Source of the DNA: Excoecaria cochinchinensis
Taxonomy: Eukaryota; Streptophyta; Magnoliopsida; Malpighiales; Euphorbiaceae
DNA length: 64,000 nucleotides
Assembly (NCBI GenBank): GCA_947683425.1
Contig: CANTUQ010000109.1
Location: 588,501-652,500, forward strand
Direction: 5' to 3'
Shown here: piece after piece, positions 34,526-46,554 of the stretch
How positions within the stretch are numbered: the first letter of the stretch is position 1
Layout of the letters: every line of letters begins with the position of its first letter
The notes under the pieces: generated by a model
What the model saw: only the letters and a program-made list of their open reading frames with translations
Database searches by the model: none
What the model was told of the DNA's origin: nothing
Program-made: the position numbers and the translations under genes

Positions 34526-35698
34526 TTATAGGTGGTACTTCTTGAGTACTTCAACATTCCAGCTTCTGGGGATGTTTTGCCTTTCTAAGATTCTGAGCTT
34601 GTATGTGCTTGGGTTTAAGACTTTGGAGACTTCATAGTGCCCTTCCCAGTTCGGCATTAGCTTCCCGACTCCTGCATTTCATGTGCCTGTGTCCGCCTTT
34701 TGAAGCACCAGGTCAACAACATTGAAAGCTCTAGACTTCACCTTTGTGTTATGGTATCTGGCGACCCTTTGTTTATAGGCGGCGATTTTAGCGTAAGCGT
34801 CCTCTCTCCTTTCCTCTATCAGGTCCAAGTTTTGGCATCTTTCCTGGATGTTCATCCGATCGAAATAAAATGCTGACCGATAGGATGGGAGGCCAATCTC
34901 TACGGGTATCATTGCTTCGAAGCCATAAATAAGAGAAAATGGCATTTGGTGAGTGCCCATCCTTGGTGAAGTCCTGTAAGACCATAGGACACTCTGCAGC
35001 TCTTCAGTCCAGTTGCCCTTTGCCTCACCCAGTCATTTCTTTATCCCTTCCAAGATGGTCCAATTAGAGACCTCGATCATCCCGTTGCTTTGAGGGTGAG
35101 TGACTGAGGTGAATCTCAGGCTGATGTGCAAGCCTTGGCAAAATTTTCTAAAGGTGGAGATGTTGAACTGCTTGCCATTATCTGTAATAAAAATGTTAGG
35201 TAAGCCATACCTGCAGATGATATTCTTTCACGCGATGTTTTTGACCCTCTCTGCTGTGATCGTCGCTAGAGGCTCTGCTTCAATTCATTTGGAGAAGTGA
35301 TCAACTGCTACGATGAGGAACTTTATATGCCTTTTGCCTTGAGGGAAAGGTCCCAAGATGTCTAGGCCCCATTGGTTGAATGGCCATGCAATTTCGATCG
35401 GCTGCTGATCTGCTGCAGGTTGTCTTATCACCCTTCCATGAATCTAGCATTGTTGGCATCTTCTAATATTCTCCTGGGCGTCTTTGAAAATGCTTGGCTA
35501 GAAGTACCCGGTTTGGAGTACTTTTCTTGCCATAGCCCTGCTAGCTTCATATGCCCCACAGATGCCTTCATGGATTTCCCTCAAGATGTAGTCTCCTTCT
35601 TCTTCTACCGTCAAGCACTTGAGTCAGGGGTGACTGAAAGCTTTTTTGTACAAGTCACCGTCAATTATGGAGTAATTAAGGGATTTGCGTGATACCTT
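34526..35698 (-). pseudogene. Tat integrase
   Basis: DDE integrase of the Tat element, which inserts the cDNA into the host genome. Recognisable parts are the zinc-binding N-terminal region (around 35440-35560, RRCQQC), the catalytic core (WGLDILGPFP, ITDNGKQF, HPQSNGMIE) and the C-terminal part with FSLIYGFEAMIPVEI and MPNWEGHYEV. The reading frame is the same as for RT and Gag and ends with TAA at 34526. In-frame stops begin at 35626, 35500, 35446, 35287, 35230, 35036 and 34681. Several sit where the family has Trp (for example in the FSK-IEAEP and HP-LKC motifs), consistent with TGG changed by G to A. Confidence 0.93.
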
Positions 35699-36304
35699 TC
35701 AGGCCTCGACTTTGTCTTTCGGTAGTTGCATTGTTTGCAGGTACCGCTTGATCGGGCTCATCCAGGTTTCATCCTCTTGATCAATCTCCATCACTTCTGG
35801 CTCGTCTAAGGAGGAGGAGGCTTGGTCAATAACAGTAATGTTTTCTTCTATTACTCCCTGTTCTAAGGCAGACATTTTTGCAAGCCGATATGCATCTGAA
35901 GTTTGGTCTCTCGACACCTTCTGAAGAATCTAGCCTGATCTAGATTCTTCCAGTATCCTGAGTGCGGCCTTGACCTTTGACTTGGTTTCTCTGGCTTCGA
36001 AGGTGCCTAAGACTTGGCTGGTCACGAGCTAGGAGTCACTCTTTATTGTTACCGACTCCGCTCGGATGGCATGGAGCAGTCTCAAGCCTTGAAAAAGTGC
36101 CTCGTACTCTGCCATGTTATTAGAATCTTTGAAGCTAAGTTTTATTGCGTACCTTATTACGATGCCCAAGGGGCCTGTTATTACAATGCCCATGCCTCCT
36201 CGGGTGTCATTCGCAGCGCCGTCCACAATCATTTCCCATTTTGGAAGTTTGGGCTGACTGTCCGACTCTTCACCAACGAATTCGACAACAAAATCCGCTA
36301 GAGC
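35699..36304 (-). pseudogene. Tat archaeal-type second RNase H and linker
   Basis: The module MIVDGAANDTRGGMGIV, NNMAEYEALFQGLRLL and TIKSDS has the Asp-Glu-Asp pattern of the extra RNase H that distinguishes Tat elements from other plant Ty3/gypsy lineages. A linker leads to integrase. Stops are TAG at 36029 (directly after IKSDS, where Gln is usual), TAG at 35930 and TGA at 35699. It is in frame with its neighbours. Confidence 0.9.
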
Positions 36305-37666
36305 CTAAGCCTTTATTGCCGTTCTGGGCTTGTACCTCACATCCCACGATTGTAGCTTGATTGCCCATCCCACCATCTTGCCCTCTAGGTCTAGGGTCTG
36401 GAGGATTTTCCTGATTGGCTGACCTGACCGGACCACAATTGTGTGCGCTTCAAAGTATTGCCTCAGCTTCCTTGTGCACATTATGAGGGCGATGATGAGC
36501 TGCTCAACCGGCCCCTTTTTTAATTCCGCACCCTTGAGCACCTGGCTCACATAGTATACAGGCATCTGTTGGGTTCCTTCTTCCCTGACCAAGACACCTA
36601 CAATGGCTTCACCAGAGGTGGATAAGTAAAGATACAAGTTTTCACCTGGGATCGATCGGCTAAGCAGTGGTGGGTTGGTGAGGAATTTCTTCAATTCTTT
36701 AAAAGCTTGCTGGCAATCTGCTCCCCAGTTAAAAGTCTCATTCTTCCTTAGTTTCTTGAAGAAGGAAGTGCACTGTTTGGCTGAGGAGGAAATGAATCTT
36801 TCGAGGGCAGTGATTCTTTCATTCAGCTTCTGAACATCTTTTACGCTTCTCTGGGGTTGGATCTCGACGATGGCCTTTATTTTCTCTGGATTGGCTTCAA
36901 TCCCCCTTTGAGAAACCATAAAGCCCAAGAATTTTCTTGAGGGGACCCCAAAGACACATTTCTCGGGGTTAAGCTTCATCTGAAATTTATTCCATATGCA
37001 AAGAACTTTTGCCAGATCGGCAGGGTGTTTTTCTGGGCTCTTGCTTTTGACAATCATGTTGTTAACATAGACTTCCACATTCTGCCCGATCTGGTCTTTG
37101 AAAATCTTATTCATGAGACGCTGATACTTGGCACCTGCATTCTTTAGACCGAACGATATCACCTTGTAGCAGAAGGTTCCGTCATCTGTAATAAAACTGG
37201 TCTTTTCCTGATCCGTGAGCCACATCAGGATTTGGTGGCAGCCAGCGTATGCATAGAGGAGGGAGCAAATTGCATGGCCTGTAGTGGCGTCCACCAGCTG
37301 GTCTATACTTGGCAGCGGGTAGCTGTCTTTCAGGCATGCTTTGTTGAGGTCTGTTAAGTCCACGCACATCCGCAGATTTTCTGTCTTCTTTTTTACCAGG
37401 ACCACATTGGCGAGCCATTCTTGATAATTTACCTCTCGGATCATCCCGGTCTTCAGTAGCCTATCAACCTCCTCGGATATGAACTTCCTCCGCTCGGGAG
37501 CATGCCTGCGTAACTTTTGTCTGACTGGCGGGTGAGTTGGGTCCACATTGAGTATGTGGGTGATCACTTTGGGATCAATTCCAGGGATGTCTTCTGGCTT
37601 CCAAGCAAAGGACGCCTGGTTGATCATCAAGACCCGCATGATGGCATTCTCTACTTCTGCATTCAT
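36305..37666 (-). pseudogene. Tat reverse transcriptase and first RNase H
   Basis: Open for 453 codons. Blocks in order are the primer-grip region VNYQEWLANVVLVKKK, DLNKACLKDSYPLPSIDQLV, FCYKVISFGLKNAGAKYQRL, then VEVYVNNMIVKS at the catalytic site, and the RNase H domain (NWGADCQQAFKELK, YLSTSGEAIVGVLVREE). Two catalytic Asp positions are altered. The usual YVDD core reads YVNN (Asp to Asn, a G-to-A change), and the LLYAYAGCHQI block departs from the usual MDAYSGY. It ends at TAG 36305, just before ALADF, in a motif where Gln normally stands. It is catalytically dead as read. Confidence 0.95.
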
Positions 37667-37678
37667 GCTGGTTTTGAT

Positions 37679-38311
37679 CTAGAGATTTTTGCCCTTTGAC
37701 AATGCCCTTGTTCTTATTTCTTTAACAGGATCCATCCTTGGCCTCTCTGCCTGCTCAGACCATTCGAGCCCTGGTTCCACTATCATGGCCTCTCTTTGCT
37801 GCTTGACCATGATGACATATGCCTCGCGGGATGCCTTTTGGTCGCCCCTTAGAATGGCAACTCCCCCTTTAGTTGGGATTTTAATCACCATGTACCGTAT
37901 GCTTGCTACAGCTCCGGTTTGAAAGAGTAAGAGCTTACCAAAAATGGTGTTATAGGCAAAAATCATGTCAATTACCATGAAGGTTACCTTGCAAGCGTGG
38001 GCGAGTGCCTCTTGGCCTAGTTCGACGAAAAGCTCGACAGATCCTACCACCGGGACAGTAGCATTGCCAAGACCGATCAATGGGGTGTCATTCGGCTTTA
38101 ACTCCTCGATCGGTAGTCCAATGGCTCTGTAGGCTTGAAGGGTGAGCACGTTGACGGCACTGCCGCTGTCCACCAAGATCCTTTTAACATTAAAATTGTT
38201 AATTCGAGCTCTGACGATGAGAGCGTCCTCATGAGGCATTATCACATCTCGTGCATCTTCACTGGATATGGTGACCGGAGCAAGCTGTTCGGCCTGGTGA
38301 GAGAGATACAC
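37679..38311 (-). pseudogene. Tat aspartic protease
   Basis: Retroviral-type aspartic protease that would process the polyprotein. The active-site motif VDSGSAVNVL lies in RILVDSGSAVNVLTLQAY, with the flap region LIGLGNATVPVVGSVELFV. It runs from the TAG after the Gag tail (38318) to a TAG at 37679 in a single frame with both neighbours. Apart from the bordering stops the domain looks intact. Confidence 0.9.
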
Positions 38312-38317
38312 GCCTTT

Positions 38318-39901
38318 CTACTTCTTTTTTCTGGATAGATCCTCTCCGTAAGATGATCCTCCAGTGATCATGTTTATGACCCCGGTATAAGGTCTGTGTG
38401 GGTCGGTGTTTCTTGGATTTCTATGCTCATCGTCATCATCCGAGCCAGAGTCATCCTCCCTGAGGTTCGGCTGTCTGCAGGGACTTTTACCTCTAGCCGG
38501 ACCTATAAATTTTTTCAGCAGAGTAAAGGTTCTGGCCGGCCGATTGTCTGAACGATCGGATCTTCCTTGTCCAGCCTCCTTTCGCTTGGCCAGATTTCTC
38601 AAAGTGGAGGTTCTGTCCGGACTCCTCGCTATCCGCTCGGATACGGGAGTTCTATTGAATGACCGTCCGTCTGGATGCTGCAGTCTGTCCATAACGTTAG
38701 TCCTTCTTCCCGTACTGGACCTCAGGGCATCATCCAGCTGGATGTGCTGCCTGGTCCTTTCCATCAGATCGAAAAAGCTGACTGGGGATCTTGTAGTTAT
38801 CGATTCGAATAGTGGTCGATCCATGATGCCCCCGGCCAAGGCGATCGTTGCCATCTCCACACTCACATTCCTCACCTCAGACATCGTGGATTGGAACCTA
38901 TCGATATAGTCTCTAAGACTTTTATCGACTCTTTAGTAGAGATTGCATAGGTCGCTCACTGACTTCGGTGCTCTTATCTGCACAATAAACCGTGTGGTGA
39001 ACAGCTCTTTGAGTTGTCTAAAGGAGGTGATTGATTCTTGAGGCAGCTCATGAAACCAATTCAGAGTATCTCCTTCCAAGGTGGTGGGGAAGATTCTACA
39101 GGCGATCCTTTCATCATAGGTGTAAACTTGCACTTTAATCAAGTACTCAGCCAAATGAGTTGTGGGGTCGCTTTTACCTATGTACTTGTCCATCACCACA
39201 TCTCTCCATTTGGGAGGCAACTTAAACTCTGTAATCTCCCTGTAAAATGGAGACACAGTGTTTTTGCAGGTGTCCCCTTCAAACATGGCTTTTTTGGAGC
39301 ATGTCAAGCCAAACTGCCTAAGTTTTTGCTTGAACCACCTGTCCTCCCTGCTCATGGCCATCGAGATGGACTCATTTTTTGGCCTTCTGGAGTGGTTGCG
39401 ATTAGGTGTGCACATGAAAGACAAGTCATCTCTGATGGACGGGGTGGAAGATCTGCTGGGGAGGTAAGTGGAGTTTTTGCTTGAGGACATCGTCCCTTTC
39501 CCCTTGTCATACCTTCCTGGAGTCCTAACACCCATTCGCTCGCCGTCATGGGTTCGCGGCTCGTTGATGGAGATTCCTTTATTTCTCCTCCTTTCGAAGT
39601 CTTCGTCCATGAAGTACTCTTCATGGTCTCTTTCAGAAGTTCTAGGCATTTTGCCTTTCTTGATTGTCTGGACAATTCTCTTAGTGAAATCACTAAGGAG
39701 GGCATGCATGTCCCTGACCGTGATGGGAGTGTTTTCTGGCTGTCGTAAGATGGCATCGTCGAATTTTGGGAGAAGGTTACCCCTGGCTGGGGACCTGGGA
39801 GATCTCTCTCGTCCTCCTGTGGGCCTAGATCTGCCCCGGCTGTTGCTATTATGATTGTATTCTCCAGAAACTGTGTGCTCATTTGATCTTGAACTTGCCA
39901 T
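38318..39901 (-). pseudogene. Tat Gag
   Basis: Capsid protein of the retrotransposon. The ATG at 39901 (MASSRSNEHTVSGEY) is preferred over one seven codons upstream because it follows the 5' LTR and leader more naturally. The N-terminal part is basic and Ser-rich. The Retrotrans_gag core follows at about 39150-38935 (TTLEGDTLNWFHELPQES, FRQLKELFTTRF). A TAA at 38933 interrupts it after SDLCNLY, and the frame continues as RVDKSLRDYIDRFQS. The C-terminal part is Arg/Asp-rich and ends at TAG 38318. No zinc knuckle was seen. Confidence 0.92.
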
Positions 39902-39925
39902 GGCTCTCAACGAAAGAACCAAAAA

Positions 39926-40402
39926 TGATAAGACGTGGAAAGTCTTTATCTGAAATAGAGGGAGAGCCGATCGGATGGCTATGATCTACAAAAAAAGAAT
40001 GTTCGGTTGGACCAGGCGTGAGCACTCTGAAGCTTAAATTAGTAGCTTTCTAGAGAGAGGATTCTTAGAGAGAGAGTCTCAGAGGTTTGATACCTGGTAC
40101 CACTGTGTGTTGGGCTATTTATATGAGACAGGAGGAATGCACTTGAGTACTTGGGGCGTGATAACTGGTAGTCAGAGTAGGTGAGCGGCGAAGTGACAGG
40201 GAGCAGGTGAAGGGCATGGGCGCTGCCTTGTGTCAATGGACTGATAGGACGTGCTGTCACATCAGTCCGATCGGACACACCTGATCGCTGTCTTGGCTTC
40301 TAGCTCACGCTTGGTGCTCTTTGCTGATGGACTTTGGGCCATGCCAGGTGTATTGGGCTGGCTGTCTGGGCCTCTTGGCAAATGACATTTCCTTAGTTAT
40401 CA
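39926..40402 (-). repeat. 5' LTR of the Tat element
   Basis: 477 bp, TGATAAGACG...TTAGTTATCA. Gag begins about 24 bases inside it on the minus strand, so the leader and primer-binding site are very short (TTTTTGGTTC directly follows the LTR). The right flank ATGGG pairs with ATGAG at 23855-23859. Confidence 0.95.
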
Positions 40403-40711
40403 ATGGGATTCTTGATCCTTGTGTTGTTGAACCTCTAAGTATACGAGATGCCTTAAAGTGATTAAAGAATAGTGATCTGCATTCTGTTATTGTGGAATCT
40501 GACTCACAAATTTCTATCCAAGCTCCACATACTTATGCTAGTAATTTTTCTGAGTTTGGACTTTTAATTAATGATCGTGGCTTTGTTAATTCGGGATATC
40601 CATTTTTTGTTTGTCGAACGATATGCGAACATTATTGCTTAGTCTCTTACAAGAGCTTCGTGTTCTATATCAGGTCATTGTGTTTGGGACTTAGTCTCAC
40701 TTTATTTTGAG
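40403..40711 (+). pseudogene. LINE-type RNase H domain fragment, right part
   Basis: Continues the frame of 23765-23859. ILDPCVVEPLSIRDALK, a TGA, LKNSDLHSVIVESDS (catalytic Asp) and NFSEFGLLIND follow in order, as in the RNase H module of plant LINE reverse transcriptases. Later codons degrade. The exact resumption of the domain shows that the 16.5-kb Tat element inserted into this fragment. Confidence 0.8.
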
Positions 40712-42334
40712 TTGTCTCTCCTCTAAAATTGTCTCTTCTTAAATAAGTTTACATCTTTTGCTTAAATTATAAGAAATTGCTGCTGAATTTTAAATGTTAG
40801 TGCCCACTTCTAACTGGTTGTAGAGTGCTAATGAACTTAATATGTTACGAGCAGAGCATTTTTTAGAAAAGTAGTATATGTCTATTGTTTGAGATGTTTG
40901 GTTTTACTAAAAATCTTACAGCAACAAATTGATATCATAATGGCAAAATTGGTTTAATTTATTTGAACTGGGTAAAGGAAATCCATAATTAATTTCTAAA
41001 AGGGCTTTTTACATAATTATACAAAAAAAAATGCATACCACAATATATTTCAAATATCCAACATTTTAAACTTTTGATTTCATTTATACAAACCTTTTTT
41101 ACAAAAATAAAACTTTTATGTAATATCAAAACAAAAAAATTACTTTTCGTATTTTGTTTCTCACTTTCCTATTTCATTTCCCCTTTCTCACTTTCCTATT
41201 TCATTTTCCTCTACCTACTCTCACTTCCTACTCATTTTTCGATCATCGATGATCTCCTTATACACTACCGGCACTCTCGATCCAAGCCATCAACTCTCCC
41301 TCACTTTTGATTTGGAGACCATCGACACTCTCCCTGCTCGACCACCGCCTACTCTACTTCTTTCCAGATCTGCTCCACGAGTTGTTTTCTTCCTTCTTTT
41401 TTTTTTCTCTGATGCTTAAGCTTGAAGTTGAAATCAGTTTTTAAAATATTTTATTTGGTTGCTCATAAAATGAATTTTGCTTATTTTTCATTTTCTTGGA
41501 AGCTACAATGGTGCTCATGGAAATGATGTTAATTTAGATTTACAAACTCATCAATCTGTTGAAGTAGTTGGGTTCAATGAACGAGAAGATTCTAGAGGTT
41601 TTCTTTGGTTATCAGGTATTAATTTTTGTTTAAATCGGTTTAATTTAATGTTATTTTTATGTTTATTTGTATGCCTATTTGTATTTTAATTTTATAGTTT
41701 GAACTGCTCTTATTTTATGCAAATGTGCCTCTTGAACTATTTGTTTATATGCCTTGTTTTTTGGGTAAATATCAAATCTTGTTTACACTTAGGTGCTGTT
41801 TAGTTTTGATGCAAAATATTCCATCAGAATTTTAGGCCTTAATTAAGAGCTCATAGTTATTTCAATATATATATCTATATAAAATTTGTTTCGAGAGAGT
41901 ATTGAGAAATAATATTCCTGTGGTCATGACATGTATTTCAACGAGAAAAAAAGATGTTTTGAGTTGGAAATGGCACATAAACAAGTAAAAAGGTTAGCAT
42001 ATGTCGGCAGGCTAGTCTTTCAAAACTTTGAATTGTTTGCTTCTCTATTTGGTGGCTAGTCAAATAAAGTTAATTAAATTTGGTGAAACTCTTAAGGGAT
42101 CAATGCCACATGAACCTCAATATGATAATAATTAAAGATATTGATAATAATAGAATGTGCTGTAAGTCACAGAAAATGAAATCTAGTTTTCTTTTTTTTT
42201 GTGCAAATAATCTACTCAGATGCAACTTTATGTGCGAACATGAAGTGAATGCTAACATTTTGGGGACCATGATGAGAGCCTCCACTTTTGTGTCATTTTG
42301 TTGCTATATATTTATGTGTGTGCTTGACATGTAC
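40712..42334. other. AT-rich noncoding interval
   Basis: No recognisable gene. 41120-41380 is C/T-rich and resembles a leader followed by an intron. 41500-41620 reads GSYNGAHGNDVNLDL and SVEVVGFNEREDSRGF before an AG/GTATT-like donor and may be an exon relic of an unknown gene. A GGTGCTGTTTAGTT word at about 41793 resembles a MITE end. Confidence 0.4.
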
Positions 42335-42758
42335 TTTCAATAGACCGTGTATGCTTGTTGTATACTGTGTATATATTTGATGTGTATTTGCTATATACTA
42401 CGTGTATACTTGACGTGTACTTGTTGTATATTATGTATATACTTGACATGTACTTGCTGTGTATTGTATATATACTTGCTGTATGTTGTGTGTATACTTG
42501 ACTTGTTCTTGTTGTACACTGTATGTATACTTTAAGTGTACTTGATGTATACCAAGTGTATATTTGACGTATACTTTGAGAGTACTTGATGTAAATTGTG
42601 TGTGTACTTGCCATATACTGTGCATGTACTTGATGTATACTGTGCATATACTTGCCATATACTGTGCATATACTTGACGTATATTGTACGTGTACTTGCT
42701 ATATACTGTATGTACTTGCTATATACTGTGCATATAATTGCTGTATACTGTTGATTGT
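42335..42758. repeat. Degenerate minisatellite (TATACTGTGTATATACTTGACGTG type)
   Basis: About 420 bp made of a variable unit in which ACTTG(A/C)(C/T) and GTATACTGTGTATA alternate at roughly 15-16-bp half-periods. It gives open frames on both strands rich in Tyr, Cys, Ile or Ser-Thr-Gln, which are by-products of the repeat. Confidence 0.8.
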
Positions 42759-44107
42759 CAAATCTAATTCATAACATATATAGAAATAATTGTTTTAGGT
42801 GCATATTATGGTTAAATTGATCAAATTGTTCAAGGCAACACAATAACTATGTAAATCATGATTTATTGGGATATTCTTTGATACCAGATACCTGGTAAGG
42901 ATTTTTACATTAGCTAGAAAATAGTAATTATCAATATCCGATTTCTTGGTTCAAGATGGTGCTGCAAAAAATGGCTCTTGGGGACTGTATAGGAAAATGA
43001 GAATGCCATAAGCATGCATTTTGTGGTAGGTGGTAGTACTTAGAATCATTAATGATATTATGTATACATATGCTTTTGAGGTTAAGTTGAATTAAGTTAA
43101 GCATTCATGAATCATCTATTCTGTCAACCTTTAATTTGGTAATTTATTTTTGAGAACATTCCTTTATTAGCGAAAAATAACATGTTAAATATTGCAAGTA
43201 ATCAATGTTGAAAAAAATTGAAAATAAAAATACACAAAATACTCATAAGATAACATCTGTAGCTGCAGAAAGTCTATTTGAGCTAATATTGGAGCATAAA
43301 AGAAGATGAGAAAAAAGAGTAATGGCTATTATTCTCAATCTTGTACCAAATTGCCATTTTTGGTTTGAATTTGCTTCAAATGTTATTTTTCTTGAAAAAT
43401 GAACCAAAACTTTCTACAAGTTGAATTCAGCTTCCAAACTTTTCTTTTGTCAGGTTATATTACATCTGTTTATAAACAGATATGCTCTCAAACCTAGTTG
43501 CATTTTTTTAAATTAATGTTAAATACCGTTGAAAATTGTATTGTAAATAATAAATCTTGGTCTTCGATACTGATGAGTATTTGAATCTTTGGTACAGCTA
43601 TTTGAGGTCCAACTTGATCATTTTAATTCTTTGAAGCATTTTTACGATAATCATGAAAGATCTTGGAAAAATTGGGCCTATAAACAGCTTTCAAAGCATT
43701 TCTGGTGGCCTCTTGAACAATCTTCAAGTTCAATTTAGGAAGGACAAAGATTTCTTTTCTTTGTCCTTGTGTTGAAATAGAGAAAGTATTTGTACTGATA
43801 TCAAAACTTCCATTGGCAAGTTCTGCTGCCACACATTCAAAAGATAAATTGTCATTATCTGATGCTGCGTCAACATTTGCATTAAGCCTGATACAATTGT
43901 AAACATCCTATAGAGTTTCTAGATTCTCAATTACACTTGTCATTATGCAATGAAACTTCCCATTCATGTACTGCTTTTTCACTTTCGTTTTTTATTCGAA
44001 GAGGAATATTATAGACCATATAAATCCTAACAGTTGAAATCATATAGCAAAATTTCAATAACCGATAAAGGATGGGACCTTATCAAACATGAACTCTCAA
44101 AAGAAAA
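42759..44107. other. Noncoding interval with one possible exon relic
   Basis: Mostly A/T-rich. On the minus strand at 43880-43623 a frame reads LNANVDAASDDNDNLSFECV, AELANGSFDISTNTFSIST and KLNLKIVQEATRNALKAVYR, with protein-like composition and no recognised family. It could be a broken gene or a captured exon. Confidence 0.35.
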
Positions 44108-44577
44108 TGTGATACGATTGTAGGGTTTTGAGCAAAATTAAATCAGGTTAACAGCGAAAATAAACAAAAACCAAATAGGGTCCATGCGATCCAATTGATT
44201 CAAGAGAGAGATTATAGAACACTAACTAATTTCTTGATGCGCAAAAAAATGAATTAGGTCCTTAATTTGTTCGGACTGAGGTGCTGCTTTGAGAACAAAC
44301 GCCCTCTACCGGTATCCACACGCACGAACGATCACAAACAGATACGGGGTGCTAGCTTCCGGTTAAGTGCTACTAGATTTCACTTGTTTTCTCTGTGTTT
44401 TTCTTTCTCAAAGACAAAGTGGCAGCTAGGGTTTTTCTGTAAAGTTTTTGGAGGCAGCCACTCCTAAAACGAATTAGAGTTAAGGGAAAAATATATATCT
44501 ATATACATAGCCACTTAAACCCTAATGCATAGAGAATTAATTTCGGAATTTAATTTCTTATTCTAAAATAAGATATA

Positions 44578-44614
<37 letters not shown>

Positions 44615-45916
44615 GAATTTAATATCTATCATATTTAAATCCAAAATACCCAAATTTGTAACACCCTTAACCACCTATAGAGCTTTAATACGATGGCTAT
44701 GGAGTGTTACAACACTTCACATGCGCATAAATTAGTATTCCATACAAATTTCAGGTTAAATAAATTTCTTTCAAAAGCTACATTCAATTATGTTCTGAAA
44801 ATCCATGCATAATATTACAAAACACTTAATGCCTTACATAGTTATCGCTTTACAAAAATTCAACTTATTGATACAAAAACTTTAGTTCCTTTACACATAC
44901 CAACTATAAATACACATCTCATATTATTACAAAATAATCTACATAAACAGTGGATTCCTAGTGTGTTGGCCGTTGGCGATCCAGGACTATCTTGCAAAAT
45001 GCTATCTTCAGAAACCTACATAGACGAAACATCCATACTAAGCAATAACACTTAGTGGGGAACATAAAATATGGATGAACACTCATAGTGATCATCAATA
45101 CAAATTACATGCTTAAGCAACATGCATATATTTATATAATTCGAATTAACATCAGCATTAGTGCAATCATCACAATCACATAAGGTGACTATTAGTATTA
45201 TCGAAAGCATTTTATAATAAAGGAGAGGGCAGAATTGAGGATGGGTGGCCAGATCAAGAAGAGGGAATGAGCCAATTTCTGTATTTTCCCACTATATATT
45301 GCATGTGTTTAATGAGGTGGCAAAGGCAAGTTTTGGCACCTAGATTTCCACTACCATACCTTAATCAAGATTAACCTAATTGATCCCTACTAACTCTTTA
45401 TTAATCCTTCTTTAATTTAATCATGCATATTTACCCATTAGTCACTTAAACTTATTTATTCTCTTCAATTGAGTCCTCAATTTCTCAATTCCTCTTAAAT
45501 CCAAATTAGCAAACTCACTATTAAATTCACTCAACTACCCTAATCAGGCCAACATACTATTAGGGTAGATTTCGAGTCGTTACAACTCTCACCTTCTCAA
45601 AAGAATTTCCTCCTTTAAATTCAAATTTGATCCAACCATAGAGGTTACTTAACTTTCCTCTATCAAGACACTTCCAGAAAAACTTTATCACTACTCAGAA
45701 ACTAAAACACATATGCTTCATATATAGACACTGCTACTTTTATGCTCTTACCACACAATACCTTGACGCATCGAATTTGCGAGATACACCTATTATTTTA
45801 TTCACTCATGTGATTTGCAGTCTCTTATATAAGCTTCATTGATAACTTCCTCTTCTTAGCTTTGGTTACTCATACTTTATACTTTCATTAACAAACACTT
45901 AACTCCTCCTTAACAG

Positions 45917-45939
45917 CCCCCCCCCCCCCCCCCCCCCCC
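45917..45939 (+). repeat. Poly-C tract of 23 bases
   Basis: An uninterrupted C homopolymer in otherwise A/T-rich retrotransposon interior, bounded by TAACAG and TTTTTAACACC. Long C runs are rare in plant DNA and prone to sequencing error, so the exact length is doubtful. Confidence 0.8.
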
Positions 45940-46206
45940 TTTTTAACACCTAACATTATATGTACATCCTATCAGCTTTTCTCTTCGAATGAGACACATA
46001 CACAAATTTTTTTCACACGTGGTCTAGGGATGCGAATGATGTGATTATATGATAATGTATGTATGCAAAATGATGCACAAATGCAATTTATGAGATAATA
46101 ATGCACTTTTCCCATCCCTATGTTTCTACATTCTCTTGTTCAATGATTCTGTTGAGATAGCTAACAGGTGTACAAAGTGTTACCACTTTCCTTTACATTC
46201 CACATC

Positions 46207-46376
46207 ATTCTTAATTCCAAAATTATCCATATCTGGAATTAATTCAAATTCATGGGATAATGCTTCAATCAAATTAACAGATAACTCTTTAGCTTGAATC
46301 ACTTAGAAATAGTTCTCATACGCATTATACACATTTACACTATGCCCCGAAGGACTAATCGCATACACATACTAAT
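46207..46376 (-). pseudogene. Gypsy protease C-terminal relic
   Basis: On the minus strand, SPSGHSVNVYNAYENYF then VIQAKELSVNLIEALSHEF and a PDMD segment resemble the end of the gypsy protease, where the family reads NPLGxSVxV and ends near ILGMDW. It is interrupted by stops and joined abnormally to gag. It confirms a Ty3/gypsy origin. Confidence 0.6.
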
Positions 46377-46554
46377 CAAGAAAATTAGCACACACTTTAA
46401 CACAAAAATCTTCGAAAATCAGAAAAGTACTAGGTATAACTTCCAGTCTATCCTGGTTCTCTCTCACTTCCCTAATAAGTTCCTGTGTTGGAACCATTGT
46501 AGGACTATTAACTGATCTTGGTACTATTCCACTTCTAAACTAATTACCTCTGCC

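Larger units (their letters stand above)
23860..40402 (-). mobile_element. Ty3/gypsy retrotransposon, Tat lineage, with two CACTA insertions
   Basis: LTRs at 23860-24335 and 39926-40402 start TGATAAGACG and end TTATCA. They are flanked by ATGAG and ATGGG, a 4/5 match for the target duplication. The element reads right to left: Gag, aspartic protease, RT, RNase H, a second archaeal-type RNase H, integrase, a tandem-repeat spacer, an antisense ORF, a polypurine tract and the 3' LTR. A second RNase H plus an antisense ORF marks the Tat lineage of plant Ty3/gypsy elements. Without the two CACTA insertions it is about 10.1 kb. The whole polyprotein is in one frame, interrupted only by stop codons. 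It is dead as an autonomous element but structurally complete. Confidence 0.95.

Noticed and set aside
38406..39854. Plus-strand ORFs of 128-167 codons opposite Gag
   Set aside because: They are shadows of the gag frame. The Gag motifs are on the minus strand.
42312..42658. Tyr/Thr/Ser-rich repeat proteins on both strands
   Set aside because: Minisatellite translation with no codon bias for either strand.
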